DNA of 58,301 nt from Oscillospiraceae bacterium (GTDB taxonomy: Bacteria; Bacillota; Clostridia; Oscillospirales; CAG-272): assembly GCA_015064805.1 (NCBI GenBank), contig SVRN01000001.1, positions 1 to 58,301 on the forward strand, written 5' to 3'. How positions within the stretch are numbered: position 1 is the stretch's first letter; each line of letters begins with the position of its first letter. The notes beneath the pieces are model-generated. The model was not told where the DNA came from, ran no database searches, and worked only from the letters and a program-made list of their open reading frames with translations. The position numbers and the translations under genes are program-made. Positions 8,016 to 16,626 of the stretch are shown piece by piece.

Positions 8016-9203
8016 ATGGCAAACAAAATGCTTTTTACCAGTGAATCCGTCACCGAGGGGCATCCCGATAAGATCTGCGACAAGATCTCGGACGCCATCC
8101 TCGACGCCCTGCTTGAGCAGGACCCCATGTCCCGCGTCGCTTGCGAAACTGCCTGCACGACGGGGCTCGTTATGGTCATGGGTGAGATCACCACCTCGGC
8201 CTACGTCGACATTCCCACCATCGTTCGTGAAACGGTGCGCGAGATCGGCTACACCCGCGCAAAGTTCGGCTTTGACTGCGACAGCTGTGCCGTCATCAAC
8301 TCCATTCACGCACAGTCGCCCGATATCGCTATGGGTGTTGACAAATCCCTGGAAGCGAAAAACGGCGAAACCGACGCCTTTGATACCGGCGCAGGTGATC
8401 AGGGTCTGATGTTTGGCTACGCGTGCGACGAAACGCCCGAGCTGATGCCTTTGCCCATTTCTTTGGCTCACGCGTTGGCCAAGAAGCTGACCGAGGTACG
8501 CAAGAGCGGCCTGCTCGATTATCTGCGTCCCGACGGTAAGTCGCAGGTGACGGTCGAGTACGAGGATGGCAAGCCCGTTCGTGTGGACACGGTCGTTATT
8601 TCCTCCCAGCACAGCGACGCGATCGAGAGCGCACAGATCCGCGAGGATATCATCCGCGAGGTCATTCGGCCCGTCGTCCCCGCCGAGCTGATGGACGAGA
8701 ATACCAAGTTCTATATCAATCCCACCGGTCGTTTCGTGATCGGCGGTCCTGCCGGTGACTCGGGTCTGACCGGCCGTAAGATCATCGTTGACACCTACGG
8801 CGGCTACTCCCGCCACGGCGGCGGCGCATTTTCGGGTAAGGACCCGACCAAGGTTGACCGCTCTGCTTGCTATGCGGCACGCTATCTGGCCAAGAACATC
8901 GTCAAGGCCGGCCTTGCCTCCAAGTGCGAGGTTCAGGTCGCCTACGCCATCGGTGTTGCCCGTCCCGTGTCCGTTCTGATCGACACGTTCGGAACGGCCA
9001 AGGTGGACGAGGCGCTCATCTCCGAGGCGGCTCTCCGCCACGTGGATCTGCGTCCTGCCGCTATCATTGAAAAGTTCGGTCTGCGCAGACCCATCTACTG
9101 TCAGGTCGCCGCATACGGACACATGGGCCGTGAGGACGTCGGTGCTCCTTGGGAGGCAACCGATCTGGCCGACACGCTGCGGGCAGAGCTGCTCAACGCC
9201 TGA
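8016..9203 (+). CDS. metK: S-adenosylmethionine synthetase
   Basis: 395 residues, the normal length. It makes SAM from methionine and ATP in the cytoplasm. Signature segments are [12 protein letters not shown] near the N-terminus, the ATP-binding GAGDQG near residue 125, [13 protein letters not shown] near 245 and the glycine-rich GGGAFSGKD near 268. The ATG at 8016 follows AAGGAAAGGAAAG; longer frames would begin inside the terminator of the leader. The S-box leader gives direct feedback by the product. Confidence 0.98.
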   Translation: MANKMLFTSESVTEGHPDKICDKISDAILDALLEQDPMSRVACETACTTGLVMVMGEITTSAYVDIPTIVRETVREIGYTRAKFGFDCDSCAVINSIHAQSPDIAMGVDKSLEAKNGETDAFDTGAGDQGLMFGYACDETPELMPLPISLAHALAKKLTEVRKSGLLDYLRPDGKSQVTVEYEDGKPVRVDTVVISSQHSDAIESAQIREDIIREVIRPVVPAELMDENTKFYINPTGRFVIGGPAGDSGLTGRKIIVDTYGGYSRHGGGAFSGKDPTKVDRSACYAARYLAKNIVKAGLASKCEVQVAYAIGVARPVSVLIDTFGTAKVDEALISEAALRHVDLRPAAIIEKFGLRRPIYCQVAAYGHMGREDVGAPWEATDLADTLRAELLNA

Positions 9204-9276
9204 AGAGAATGACAAAAAACAACTCCGCTGACCGCGTCCGTTCCCTTGGCATACACTGTAGGGGGAGGTGGTTGCT

Positions 9277-9597
9277 ATGGAGTTGTTTTTTGAAATTTTT
9301 CTTGCGGCATTTGCCGTTTTTGGCCTTTGGTGCGCCTTTTGTCTGGCGGCACAGTCACTGTTTGCATCCCGATGTGTCGGGACTGTGATCGAGGTGCTTG
9401 ACCGCGAGACGGCGGCCAATTTGCCGATGCTGCTTGAGGAGGTGCGTCACGCGCCCTTCGCCCGTCGGCGTGCGCCTCTGATCGTGCTTTACAGCGCGGA
9501 GCTGTGCCTTACGTACGGTGAACCGAGCGAGGCAGAGAGGGAATGGATCGAGTCCTGCGGCGGACGGTGGTTCGTCGTGCAGATAAAAAATAATTGA
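9277..9597 (+). CDS. Small membrane protein between metK and recD2
   Basis: 106 residues: one N-terminal membrane helix (FFEIFLAAFAVFGLWCAFCL) followed by a soluble part of about 75 residues (GTVIEVLDRETAANLPMLLE, then LIVLYSAELCLTYG). The ATG at 9277 has GGGGGAGG 8 nt upstream; a GTG at 9268 overlaps that site. I do not recognise the family. Its position between metK and recD2 suggests read-through from the metK promoter. Confidence 0.6.
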   Translation: MELFFEIFLAAFAVFGLWCAFCLAAQSLFASRCVGTVIEVLDRETAANLPMLLEEVRHAPFARRRAPLIVLYSAELCLTYGEPSEAEREWIESCGGRWFVVQIKNN

Positions 9598-9649
9598 ATT
9601 TTGATAAAAATACGCCGCGGATGAGCGGCAGAAAGGATGGCACAAATCT

Positions 9650-11890
9650 ATGGAAGATTTTCGCGCGGCGGCAGAGGACGCACGCTTACAGCAGCTTTCG
9701 GGCAGCATTGAGCGAGTGATCTACGCCAACGAGGAAAACGGATACGCGGTATGCGATCTCGGCACGGACGACAACGATCTTGTGACCATCCAGGGAACGC
9801 TACCCTACATTGCCGAGGGGGACGGCGTGACCGTCTACGGCCGTTGGGTGCACAATCCCAAATACGGCAGACAGTTTTCCGTCGAGCGCTACGAGCGCGT
9901 TCTGCCCGCCGACGTCAACGCCATTTTGCGCTATCTGTCCTCCCGCGTCATCAAGGGCATCGGCCCCAAGACCGCCCAGAAGATCGTTGAGGAGTTTAGC
10001 GAGGATACCTTTGACGTCATGGAAAACCATCCCGATTGGCTGGCGCAGATCCCCGGGATCTCGCGCAAAAAGGCCGAGGAGATCTCGGAGGATTTCAAGC
10101 AGAAGTCGGGCATTCGCTCGGCCATGATGTTCTTCCGCGACTTTTTCGGTGCGGCGCTGACCATGCGTATCTACAAGCGCTTTGGCTCGTCCGCCGTCGA
10201 TCGCGCCAAGCAGAATCCCTATATTCTGTGCGACGAGGTCGAGGGCATCGGCTTTGAAAAGGCCGACCGCATGGCGCACGATCTGGGGCTTTCGACCGAC
10301 AGCCCGGCAAGACTTTCCAGCGGCATCGTTTACGTTTTGCACGCCAATGCGTTGCAGAACGGACACGTTTGCCTGCCCGAGGACAAGCTGCTCGCCGCGT
10401 CGGGTACCTTGCTTGGCGGTACGTCCGAGCAGCTGCGCGAGGCGCTGGATCTTTTGCTGTTTTCGGGGCGGCTGAAAAAGTACGTTTTGGACGGCACGAC
10501 CTATATTTACGAAAAATACGCGTACGAAAACGAGCAGTTTATCGCAACCAAGCTGCGTCTGCTCGATCGCCTTTGCGTCGCTGTGGACGCACCCGACGTG
10601 CATAGCTTCATCGATCGCGAGGAGCGCAAAAACGGCATCGCCTACGCGTCGCTTCAGCGCAAGGCTATCTTTGACGCACTGCAGTGTGGCGTCATGATCC
10701 TGACGGGTGGCCCCGGTACGGGTAAAACCACCGTCGTTCGCGCCTTGCTCAACATTTTCAACAGCATGGATCTGCGTGTGGCGCTGACCGCCCCCACGGG
10801 ACGAGCCGCCAAGCGCTTGTCCGAGTCGACCTCGAGCGAGGCCAAGACCATTCACCGTTTGCTTGAGATGGAATACGGCGACGCGGAGGACGAGCGTGGA
10901 GCGCATTTTCGCCGCGACGAGACCAACCTGCTGGAGGAGGACGTCATTATCATCGACGAGGCCTCTATGGTGGGCAACGGATTGATGTGCAGTCTGCTCA
11001 AGGCCATCAAGCCGGGTGCGCGCATCATCATCATTGGCGACGCCGACCAGCTGCCCAGCGTCGAGGCGGGCAACGTCTTGCGCGATCTGATCGACAGCAA
11101 ACGCTTTTCCACCGTCTGCCTGACCGAGATCTTCCGTCAGGCACAGGAGAGCCTGATCGTCACCAATGCACACGCCATCAACCGTGGCGAGATGCCGCGC
11201 TTGGACGTCAAAAACAACGACTTTTTCTTTCTGCATCGCGACAACGACCGCGATATCGTGCTGACGGTAGCAGATCTTTATAAAAACCGACTGCCGCGCA
11301 CCTACGGTGAAATGGCACGAACGGGCATCCAAGTCATCTCTCCTTCGCGCAAGGGCGAGGGCGGCACGGAAAATCTCAACGTGCTGCTGCAGGAGGGGCT
11401 TAATCCTGCTGGCGGCGGTAAAGCCCAGTATCGCTTCCGCGATAAGGTCTTTCGCGAGGGCGACCGCGTCATGCAGATCCGCAATAATTACGATATTGCC
11501 TGGGAGAAGGCCGACGGCAGCACGGGTATGGGCGTCTTCAACGGCGATATTGGCGAGATCGAGGCGATCAACCACGCCGCCGAATGCATGGAGATCTGCT
11601 TTGACGATCGCCACGTCGTATATGATTTTACTCTTTTGGAGGAATTGGAGCACGCGTATGCCATTACGGTACATAAGAGTCAGGGAAGTGAATACCCCAT
11701 CGTCATCATCCCTCTCTATCACGCGCCCTATATGCTCCTGACACGACACCTGTTCTATACCGCCGTGACGCGGGCACAGAACATGGTCATTCTGGTGGGG
11801 AGAGAGGACGTAGCGCGCACGATGGTTGAAAACCACCGTCAGTCCATGCGATATACGGGGCTGGCGCACCGCTTGCGCGACGGGGGATGA
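9650..11890 (+). CDS. recD2: RecD2-type ATP-dependent DNA helicase
   Basis: 746 residues. The N-terminal domain (LSGSIERVIYANEENGYAV) is followed by helix-hairpin-helix segments (VIKGIGPKTAQKI, IPGISRKKAEEI, about 100-150) and then a superfamily 1B helicase: Walker A TGGPGTGKTT near 353, motif II IIIDEASMV near 430, VHKSQGSEYP near 675 and YTAVTRAQ near 703. RecD2 is the stand-alone 5'-3' helicase of Firmicutes, distinct from the RecBCD subunit. The AAAGGA site is somewhat far from the ATG (about 13 nt). The stop overlaps comF by 4 bp. Confidence 0.95.
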   Translation: MEDFRAAAEDARLQQLSGSIERVIYANEENGYAVCDLGTDDNDLVTIQGTLPYIAEGDGVTVYGRWVHNPKYGRQFSVERYERVLPADVNAILRYLSSRVIKGIGPKTAQKIVEEFSEDTFDVMENHPDWLAQIPGISRKKAEEISEDFKQKSGIRSAMMFFRDFFGAALTMRIYKRFGSSAVDRAKQNPYILCDEVEGIGFEKADRMAHDLGLSTDSPARLSSGIVYVLHANALQNGHVCLPEDKLLAASGTLLGGTSEQLREALDLLLFSGRLKKYVLDGTTYIYEKYAYENEQFIATKLRLLDRLCVAVDAPDVHSFIDREERKNGIAYASLQRKAIFDALQCGVMILTGGPGTGKTTVVRALLNIFNSMDLRVALTAPTGRAAKRLSESTSSEAKTIHRLLEMEYGDAEDERGAHFRRDETNLLEEDVIIIDEASMVGNGLMCSLLKAIKPGARIIIIGDADQLPSVEAGNVLRDLIDSKRFSTVCLTEIFRQAQESLIVTNAHAINRGEMPRLDVKNNDFFFLHRDNDRDIVLTVADLYKNRLPRTYGEMARTGIQVISPSRKGEGGTENLNVLLQEGLNPAGGGKAQYRFRDKVFREGDRVMQIRNNYDIAWEKADGSTGMGVFNGDIGEIEAINHAAECMEICFDDRHVVYDFTLLEELEHAYAITVHKSQGSEYPIVIIPLYHAPYMLLTRHLFYTAVTRAQNMVILVGREDVARTMVENHRQSMRYTGLAHRLRDGG

Positions 11891-12621
11891 GTATGGGCTT
11901 GTTCAGGTGGCTTGGCAGACTGCTGTTCCCGCCCGTTTGCCGTATGTGCAACGAGCGGCAAAGTATATTTGCGCCCCGATTACCCGGCGTGCTGTGCCCG
12001 GATTGTATGAATCGCTGGTGCGCGGAGTTGGCAGAAACGTGCCCGACGTGCGGTGAGATCCATTCGCAATGCCGTTGCGTTCCGATGGCCTTGCGCCAGA
12101 GCGGCTGTGACGCGTTTTTGCATTTGGCGGCCTATCGCCCACAAAGGAAAACGGCGGCGGGAGCACTGATCCTGCGTTGTAAGGATAATAATGACCGCGA
12201 CGTTTTTCGCTTTCTGGCCAAGGAATTGTCCGATCCGATCATGGCGCAGGGCTACGCTTTGGAGATCGACGTCGTCACCTTCGTGCCCAGACGCCGCGCG
12301 GCGGTGCAGGCAACGGGGCACGACCATGCCAAGCAGCTGGCAATCGCTTTGGCGCACGAGCTGAAGCGCCCATTGCAAAGTGCGATCAGGCGAAGGATTC
12401 TTACGCATCAGCAAAAGCAGTTGAGCGCGGCGGAGCGGGAAAAGAATGCGGCGAACAGCTTTGAGCTCTCGCCTTCGGCTGACGTCAAGGGAAAAACGGT
12501 GTTGCTGGTCGATGACGTTTGCACGACGGGATCGTCGCTCGCGGCTTGCGCGGCTATATTGAAGGATGCAGGCGCGGCGCGCGTGATCTGTGCAGTCGTT
12601 GCGAAAACGGAGCATAAGTGA
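11887..12621 (+). CDS. comF: ComF-family phosphoribosyltransferase-like protein
   Basis: 244 residues. Two N-terminal zinc-knuckle-like Cys groups (CRMC/CPDC and CPTC/CRC, residues 18-60) precede a type I phosphoribosyltransferase fold with the PRPP loop LLVDDVCTTGSS near 203-214. ComFC proteins take part in DNA uptake or recombination. Translation is coupled to recD2 by an ATGA overlap, which agrees with a shared DNA-handling role. A second in-frame ATG at 11893 is an equally possible start. Confidence 0.9.
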   Translation: MSMGLFRWLGRLLFPPVCRMCNERQSIFAPRLPGVLCPDCMNRWCAELAETCPTCGEIHSQCRCVPMALRQSGCDAFLHLAAYRPQRKTAAGALILRCKDNNDRDVFRFLAKELSDPIMAQGYALEIDVVTFVPRRRAAVQATGHDHAKQLAIALAHELKRPLQSAIRRRILTHQQKQLSAAEREKNAANSFELSPSADVKGKTVLLVDDVCTTGSSLAACAAILKDAGAARVICAVVAKTEHK

Positions 12622-12660
12622 AAAAATAACGGTGACGAGAGATCGTCACCGTTATTTTTT
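12621..12660. terminator. Terminator after comF
   Basis: 18-bp perfect stem (centre ggtgacga/tcgtcacc, GAGA loop) with A-run and T-run on the two sides. It begins at the last base of the comF stop and could act in both directions. Confidence 0.9.
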
Positions 12661-12814
12661 AGCACCGTAACGGCTTTTGCTGTTTTTTGCCTGCCGCGCG
12701 TGGTGTCTGCCTTGAAGCACCGCATGAAAATTTGATACGTCTATCTCTTGTTTTGTTTTGTAGCGCGGCAATGCCAAGGGAGTTCCAAGAGGGAACGTCT
12801 TGGCGCGTTTCTTG

Positions 12815-12844
12815 GCCACTTCTTGGGGCGCACCAAGAAGTGGC
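12815..12844. repeat. Intergenic hairpin, possible dispersed repeat
   Basis: 12-bp perfect stem (gccacttcttgg/ccaagaagtggc) with a 6-nt loop and no T-run. It sits in 12661-12962, a 300-bp stretch with no supported gene. The surrounding text (cacgaagtgcagtgtgaggc and similar) looks like dispersed intergenic sequence of gut clostridia, a resemblance I could not check. Confidence 0.4.
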
Positions 12845-12962
12845 AATCAAAGCGGTACACCGAACGCGCACGAAGTGCAGTGTGAGGCCCACGGAGAAGT
12901 TGCCGAAAATGAAGAGATCCTCAAAATCCATCCATTCTCTTCAACATTTTTCCTTTCACGTA

Positions 12963-12991
12963 TTGATTTTTGATTTATTTTCCGCTATAAT
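12963..12991 (+). promoter_or_regulatory. mreB promoter
   Basis: TTGATT (12963-12968), 17-bp spacer, TATAAT (12986-12991). Confidence 0.7.
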
Positions 12992-13052
12992 ATAATTATC
13001 TATATATATTAAAATGGATAAGTATGTCAACAACACCCATAAGGAGATGTGT

Positions 13053-14141
13053 ATGGCTAACGTGAATGGGGCAAAAGGTTTCTTTGCCCGCATAAAAGAA
13101 TGGATCAGCAAACTCAATCTGCGCCGCAACGTCGGTATCGACTTGGGCACGGTCAACGTGCTGGTCTACGTAGAGGGCAAGGGCGTGGTTCTCAAGGAGC
13201 CAAGCGTCGTTGCCATTGATAAAACCACCGACCAGATCGTCGCGGTCGGTAACGAAGCGCAGGCGCTCATCGGCAGAACCCCTGCAAATCTTGAGACCAT
13301 CCGTCCTCTGCGCGACGGCGTCATCAGTCAGTATGACGTGACGTTGCGCATGCTGCAGTATTGCATCCGCAACGCCTGCGGTCATATGCTGTTGCCTCCC
13401 CGCGTGATGATCTGCGTTCCCTCGGGCGTGACCGAGGTGGAAGAGCGAGCCGTGGTCGATGCGGCGCGCGAGGCAGGCGCGGGCAAGGTCTATCTGATGG
13501 AGGAGCCCGTAGCGGCGGCGCTCGGTGCAGGCGTGGATATTGAGGCGCCCGTCGGTCGCATGGTCATCGACATTGGCGGTGGCACGACCGATATTGCCGT
13601 GATCTCGATGGGCGGTGTGGTCGTTTCCGAATCCGTCCGCATCGCAGGCGAAAAGCTGGACGACGCCATCGCGCGCTACGTCAAGCGCGAGCACGGTGTG
13701 CTCATCGGTATTCAAACCGCAGAGCTGATCAAGCAGCGCATCGGTGCGCTGTTTACCCATAAGCAGGTTCGCAGCGTCGAGGTGCGCGGACGCAGCGCAC
13801 AAACGGGCTTGCCCCAGACGGTGACGCTGTCCTCCAAGGAAATGCTGGAGGCCATGGCGGAGCCCGTCAGCGCCATTCTGGACGTGGTCTGCTCGGTGAT
13901 CGAGCGCACCCCGCCCGAGCTGCTTGGCGATATTTTGAAATACGGTATCATCATGACGGGCGGCGGCAGTATGGTACACGGCTTTGATAAGCTGGTATGC
14001 AAGGTGACGGGCGTCCCCGTCCGTGTGGCGGACGATCCCGTTTCTTGCGTAGCCAAGGGCACTGGCATCGCGCTTCGCAACTACAAGCAACTGCCCGAGG
14101 GCACCATCAATCTGGCGCGTGCACGCCGTGACCGCCTGTGA
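13053..14141 (+). CDS. mreB: Rod-shape-determining protein MreB/Mbl family
   Basis: 362 residues of the bacterial actin fold: phosphate 1 loop GIDLGTVNVLVY near residue 30, phosphate 2 loop IDIGGGTTDIAV near 172 and the adenosine loop MTGGGSMVHG near 300. It forms membrane-linked filaments that guide side-wall synthesis. The ATG at 13053 follows AAGGAG; the extra 13 codons of the longer frame lack a ribosome binding site. There is no mreC/mreD beside it, so this is one of the scattered mreB/mbl paralogues of Firmicutes, and I cannot say which. Confidence 0.92.
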   Translation: MANVNGAKGFFARIKEWISKLNLRRNVGIDLGTVNVLVYVEGKGVVLKEPSVVAIDKTTDQIVAVGNEAQALIGRTPANLETIRPLRDGVISQYDVTLRMLQYCIRNACGHMLLPPRVMICVPSGVTEVEERAVVDAAREAGAGKVYLMEEPVAAALGAGVDIEAPVGRMVIDIGGGTTDIAVISMGGVVVSESVRIAGEKLDDAIARYVKREHGVLIGIQTAELIKQRIGALFTHKQVRSVEVRGRSAQTGLPQTVTLSSKEMLEAMAEPVSAILDVVCSVIERTPPELLGDILKYGIIMTGGGSMVHGFDKLVCKVTGVPVRVADDPVSCVAKGTGIALRNYKQLPEGTINLARARRDRL

Positions 14142-14166
14142 TCAACATAGCGAAAGGATGAAAGTA

Positions 14167-15627
14167 ATGAGTGAACGATTGATCCGCGGCTTTGAGCCCG
14201 CGAGAATATTTGCTTTTTTTGAAGATATCAGTGCCATCCCCCGCGGCTCGGGCAACGAGGTGGGCGTGGCGGCGTATCTGTGCCGCTTTGCCAAGGAGCG
14301 CGGCTTGGAATACGTTTGTGATGACAACCACAACGTGCTGATCAAAAAGGCGGCAACCGAGGGTAGAGAACACCACGCGCCGCTGCTGTTCCAGGGACAC
14401 ACCGACATGGTGTGTGAAAAGAACAACGATACGGTGCACGACTTTGAGCGCGATCCTATCCATCTTGTGCTTGACGGCAACCGCCTGAGCGCCGACGGTA
14501 CGACGCTGGGTGCCGACAACGGCATTGCCGTGGCCATGATGCTGGCGTTGCTGGATGGTGAGCTTGACAATCATCCAGCTATTGAATGCTTGTTTACCAC
14601 CGAAGAAGAAACGGGTATGGGCGGTGCAATCGCATTTGACTATTCGCTTCTGTCTGCCAAGCATATGATCAACCTCGACAGTGAGGAGGAGAACACGGTG
14701 ACGGTCGGGTGCGCGGGCGGTATTCGCAGCGATCTGACCATCCCCGTCGTGCGTGAGAGCTGTGGTGAGCGCGAGCTTTGCCGCGTTTCGCTGAGTGGCC
14801 TTTGCGGCGGTCACAGCGGCGCGGATATCCATACGGGACGCGCCAGTGCCAATTTGTTGCTTGGCCGACTGCTCGCGGCTCTTTCCGACGTACGCCTGGT
14901 CAGCATCGAGGGCGGCTCCAAGGACAACGCCATCACTCGTGAGGCGGCGGCTATCATCGCCGTGCCGAGTGTGGCCATGACAAGCATGACGCTGCTCGGT
15001 CTCGCCGACGACGTGGCGGGCGAGCTGGTCAAAGAAGATCAGAACTGCCGCATCGTATGTGAGCGTCTGACGGCCGAGGAGGCGGCAGGCGTGACGGGCA
15101 TGATGGACGAAACATCCACCGCCCGTGTGCTGGGGCTTTTGGCCAACGCTCCTTGCGGCGTGCTCGCCATGAACCCCGAGGTGGAGGGGCTGGTCGAATA
15201 CTCCCGCAACCTCGGTATTCTGAGAACGACGGACGAAGCCGTCCGCATCACCTTTACCTCGCGCGCCTCGCGTGAGAGCCGTCTGGACGGCACGATCACC
15301 TCGCTTGACACGCTGGCCGCCGCGCTGGGTGCGACGGTCAATCACCACAGCCGCTATCCCGGTTGGGAATACGCCCCCATCTCGGCGGTACGCGATGCTT
15401 ACACGGCGGCGTATGATGCCGTGATCGGCGGCGAGATGCAGGTCGTGGCCATCCACGCAGGGCTGGAATGCGGATATATCAAAAAGCAACTGCCCGATAT
15501 GGATATCATTTCGATCGGCCCCGATATGCAGGGCATTCATTCGCCCGACGAGGTGCTGTTCCTTGACTCTGTTGAGCGCGTCTGGCGCGCGCTTAGCCGT
15601 ATGATCGCCGACTGGAGCGTTGTCTGA
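14167..15627 (+). CDS. pepD: Aminoacyl-histidine dipeptidase (M20)
   Basis: 486 residues. It is a cytosolic metallopeptidase of the PepD (M20C) type, which cuts Xaa-His and other dipeptides. Metal and catalytic segments are visible: GHTDMV near 77, GADNGIA near 115, TTEEETGMGG near 144, and a late His in IHAGLECG. The lid domain lies between. The ATG at 14167 has GAAAGG 9 nt upstream; the upstream in-frame ATG at 14158 is too close to it. It follows mreB by 25 bp and probably shares its transcript. Confidence 0.92.
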   Translation: MSERLIRGFEPARIFAFFEDISAIPRGSGNEVGVAAYLCRFAKERGLEYVCDDNHNVLIKKAATEGREHHAPLLFQGHTDMVCEKNNDTVHDFERDPIHLVLDGNRLSADGTTLGADNGIAVAMMLALLDGELDNHPAIECLFTTEEETGMGGAIAFDYSLLSAKHMINLDSEEENTVTVGCAGGIRSDLTIPVVRESCGERELCRVSLSGLCGGHSGADIHTGRASANLLLGRLLAALSDVRLVSIEGGSKDNAITREAAAIIAVPSVAMTSMTLLGLADDVAGELVKEDQNCRIVCERLTAEEAAGVTGMMDETSTARVLGLLANAPCGVLAMNPEVEGLVEYSRNLGILRTTDEAVRITFTSRASRESRLDGTITSLDTLAAALGATVNHHSRYPGWEYAPISAVRDAYTAAYDAVIGGEMQVVAIHAGLECGYIKKQLPDMDIISIGPDMQGIHSPDEVLFLDSVERVWRALSRMIADWSVV

Positions 15628-15648
15628 ATGAGAAAGTGAAGGTACGAT

Positions 15649-16584
15649 ATGGAAAAAGACAGAAGAAATAAATCGCAGGGCGGCAAGCCCCGTCGCGACC
15701 GTAACGATCGCCGCGACAGCCGTCCGAGCCGCGACTATCGCGGCGCATCCAAATACGATCACGTCGACCGCGCCGCACAGGCAAAGGAAAACGCGGGTGC
15801 AATGACGGACGATCAGGAGAGCTGCGGCATCGTCATCGGACGCAACGCCGTTCGTGAGCTGTTGCACAGCGAGCGTACCATTGACAAGCTGCTCGTTCAG
15901 CGCGGTGAGCGCGAGGGCTCGATCGTCGTTCTGGTCGCGCAGGCACTGGAAAAGAAGATTCCCGTGGTCGAGGTCGACCGTGCCAAGCTGGACGCCATCG
16001 CGGGCTTTGCTCCTCATCAGGGCATCATCGCCATGGCGGCAGAAAAAGAATACGTTGACGTTGAGGATATTCTCGCCATTGCTCGCGAGCGGGGTGAGGA
16101 TCCCATCATCGCCATTGCGGACGGAATCACCGATCCCTACAATCTCGGTGCCCTCATTCGCTGTGCCGAGGGGCTTGGCGCGCACGGCTTGATCTTGCCC
16201 AAGCGCCGCGCGGTCGGCCTGACGCCGCTGGTATCCAAGGCCAGCGCAGGTGCGATCGAGCATCTGGCCGTTGCTAAGGTCGCAAATCTTGCCCAGACGG
16301 TGCAGGAGCTTCAGAAGCAGGGTGTATGGGTGTATGCCGCCGAGGCGGGCGGTCAGTCCTACGACAAGACCGATCTGACGGGGCCTTGCGCCTTGATTTT
16401 CGGTAGCGAGGGCAACGGCGTGTCTGCATTGCTCAAGCAAAAGTGTGACGCCATCATTTCCATTCCCATGCGTGGGCAGGTCAACTCGCTCAACGTGTCG
16501 ACCGCGGCCTCCATTCTTTTAGCTGAGGCAGCAAGACAGCACGCAGTGGCCAGAGAAAAAAAGGCGGCTGTACAGACCGACTGA
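15649..16584 (+). CDS. rlmB: 23S rRNA (guanosine-2'-O)-methyltransferase, TrmH/RlmB family
   Basis: 311 residues. The SPOUT domain shows all three family motifs: DPYNLGALIRCAEGLG near 161, FGSEGNGVS near 250 and SIPMRGQVNSLNVSTAAS near 271. A substrate-binding domain precedes it (GRNAVRELLHSERTIDKLLV). The first 55 residues are an extra Arg/Lys/Asp-rich, probably disordered tail (RRDRNDRRDSRPSRDYRG) that should contact RNA. It sits 21 bp after pepD. Confidence 0.92.
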   Translation: MEKDRRNKSQGGKPRRDRNDRRDSRPSRDYRGASKYDHVDRAAQAKENAGAMTDDQESCGIVIGRNAVRELLHSERTIDKLLVQRGEREGSIVVLVAQALEKKIPVVEVDRAKLDAIAGFAPHQGIIAMAAEKEYVDVEDILAIARERGEDPIIAIADGITDPYNLGALIRCAEGLGAHGLILPKRRAVGLTPLVSKASAGAIEHLAVAKVANLAQTVQELQKQGVWVYAAEAGGQSYDKTDLTGPCALIFGSEGNGVSALLKQKCDAIISIPMRGQVNSLNVSTAASILLAEAARQHAVAREKKAAVQTD

Positions 16585-16626
16585 CGATACGCGCCCTTCA
16601 ATAACGTGAAAGGAGACGTTTTGGGT

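Noticed and set aside
9800-11869. A 689-codon leftward open frame opposite recD2
   Set aside because: recD2 carries all helicase motifs on the forward strand.
14107-16440. A 777-codon leftward open frame opposite pepD and rlmB
   Set aside because: It is the antisense shadow of two well-supported genes, a result of GC-rich third positions.
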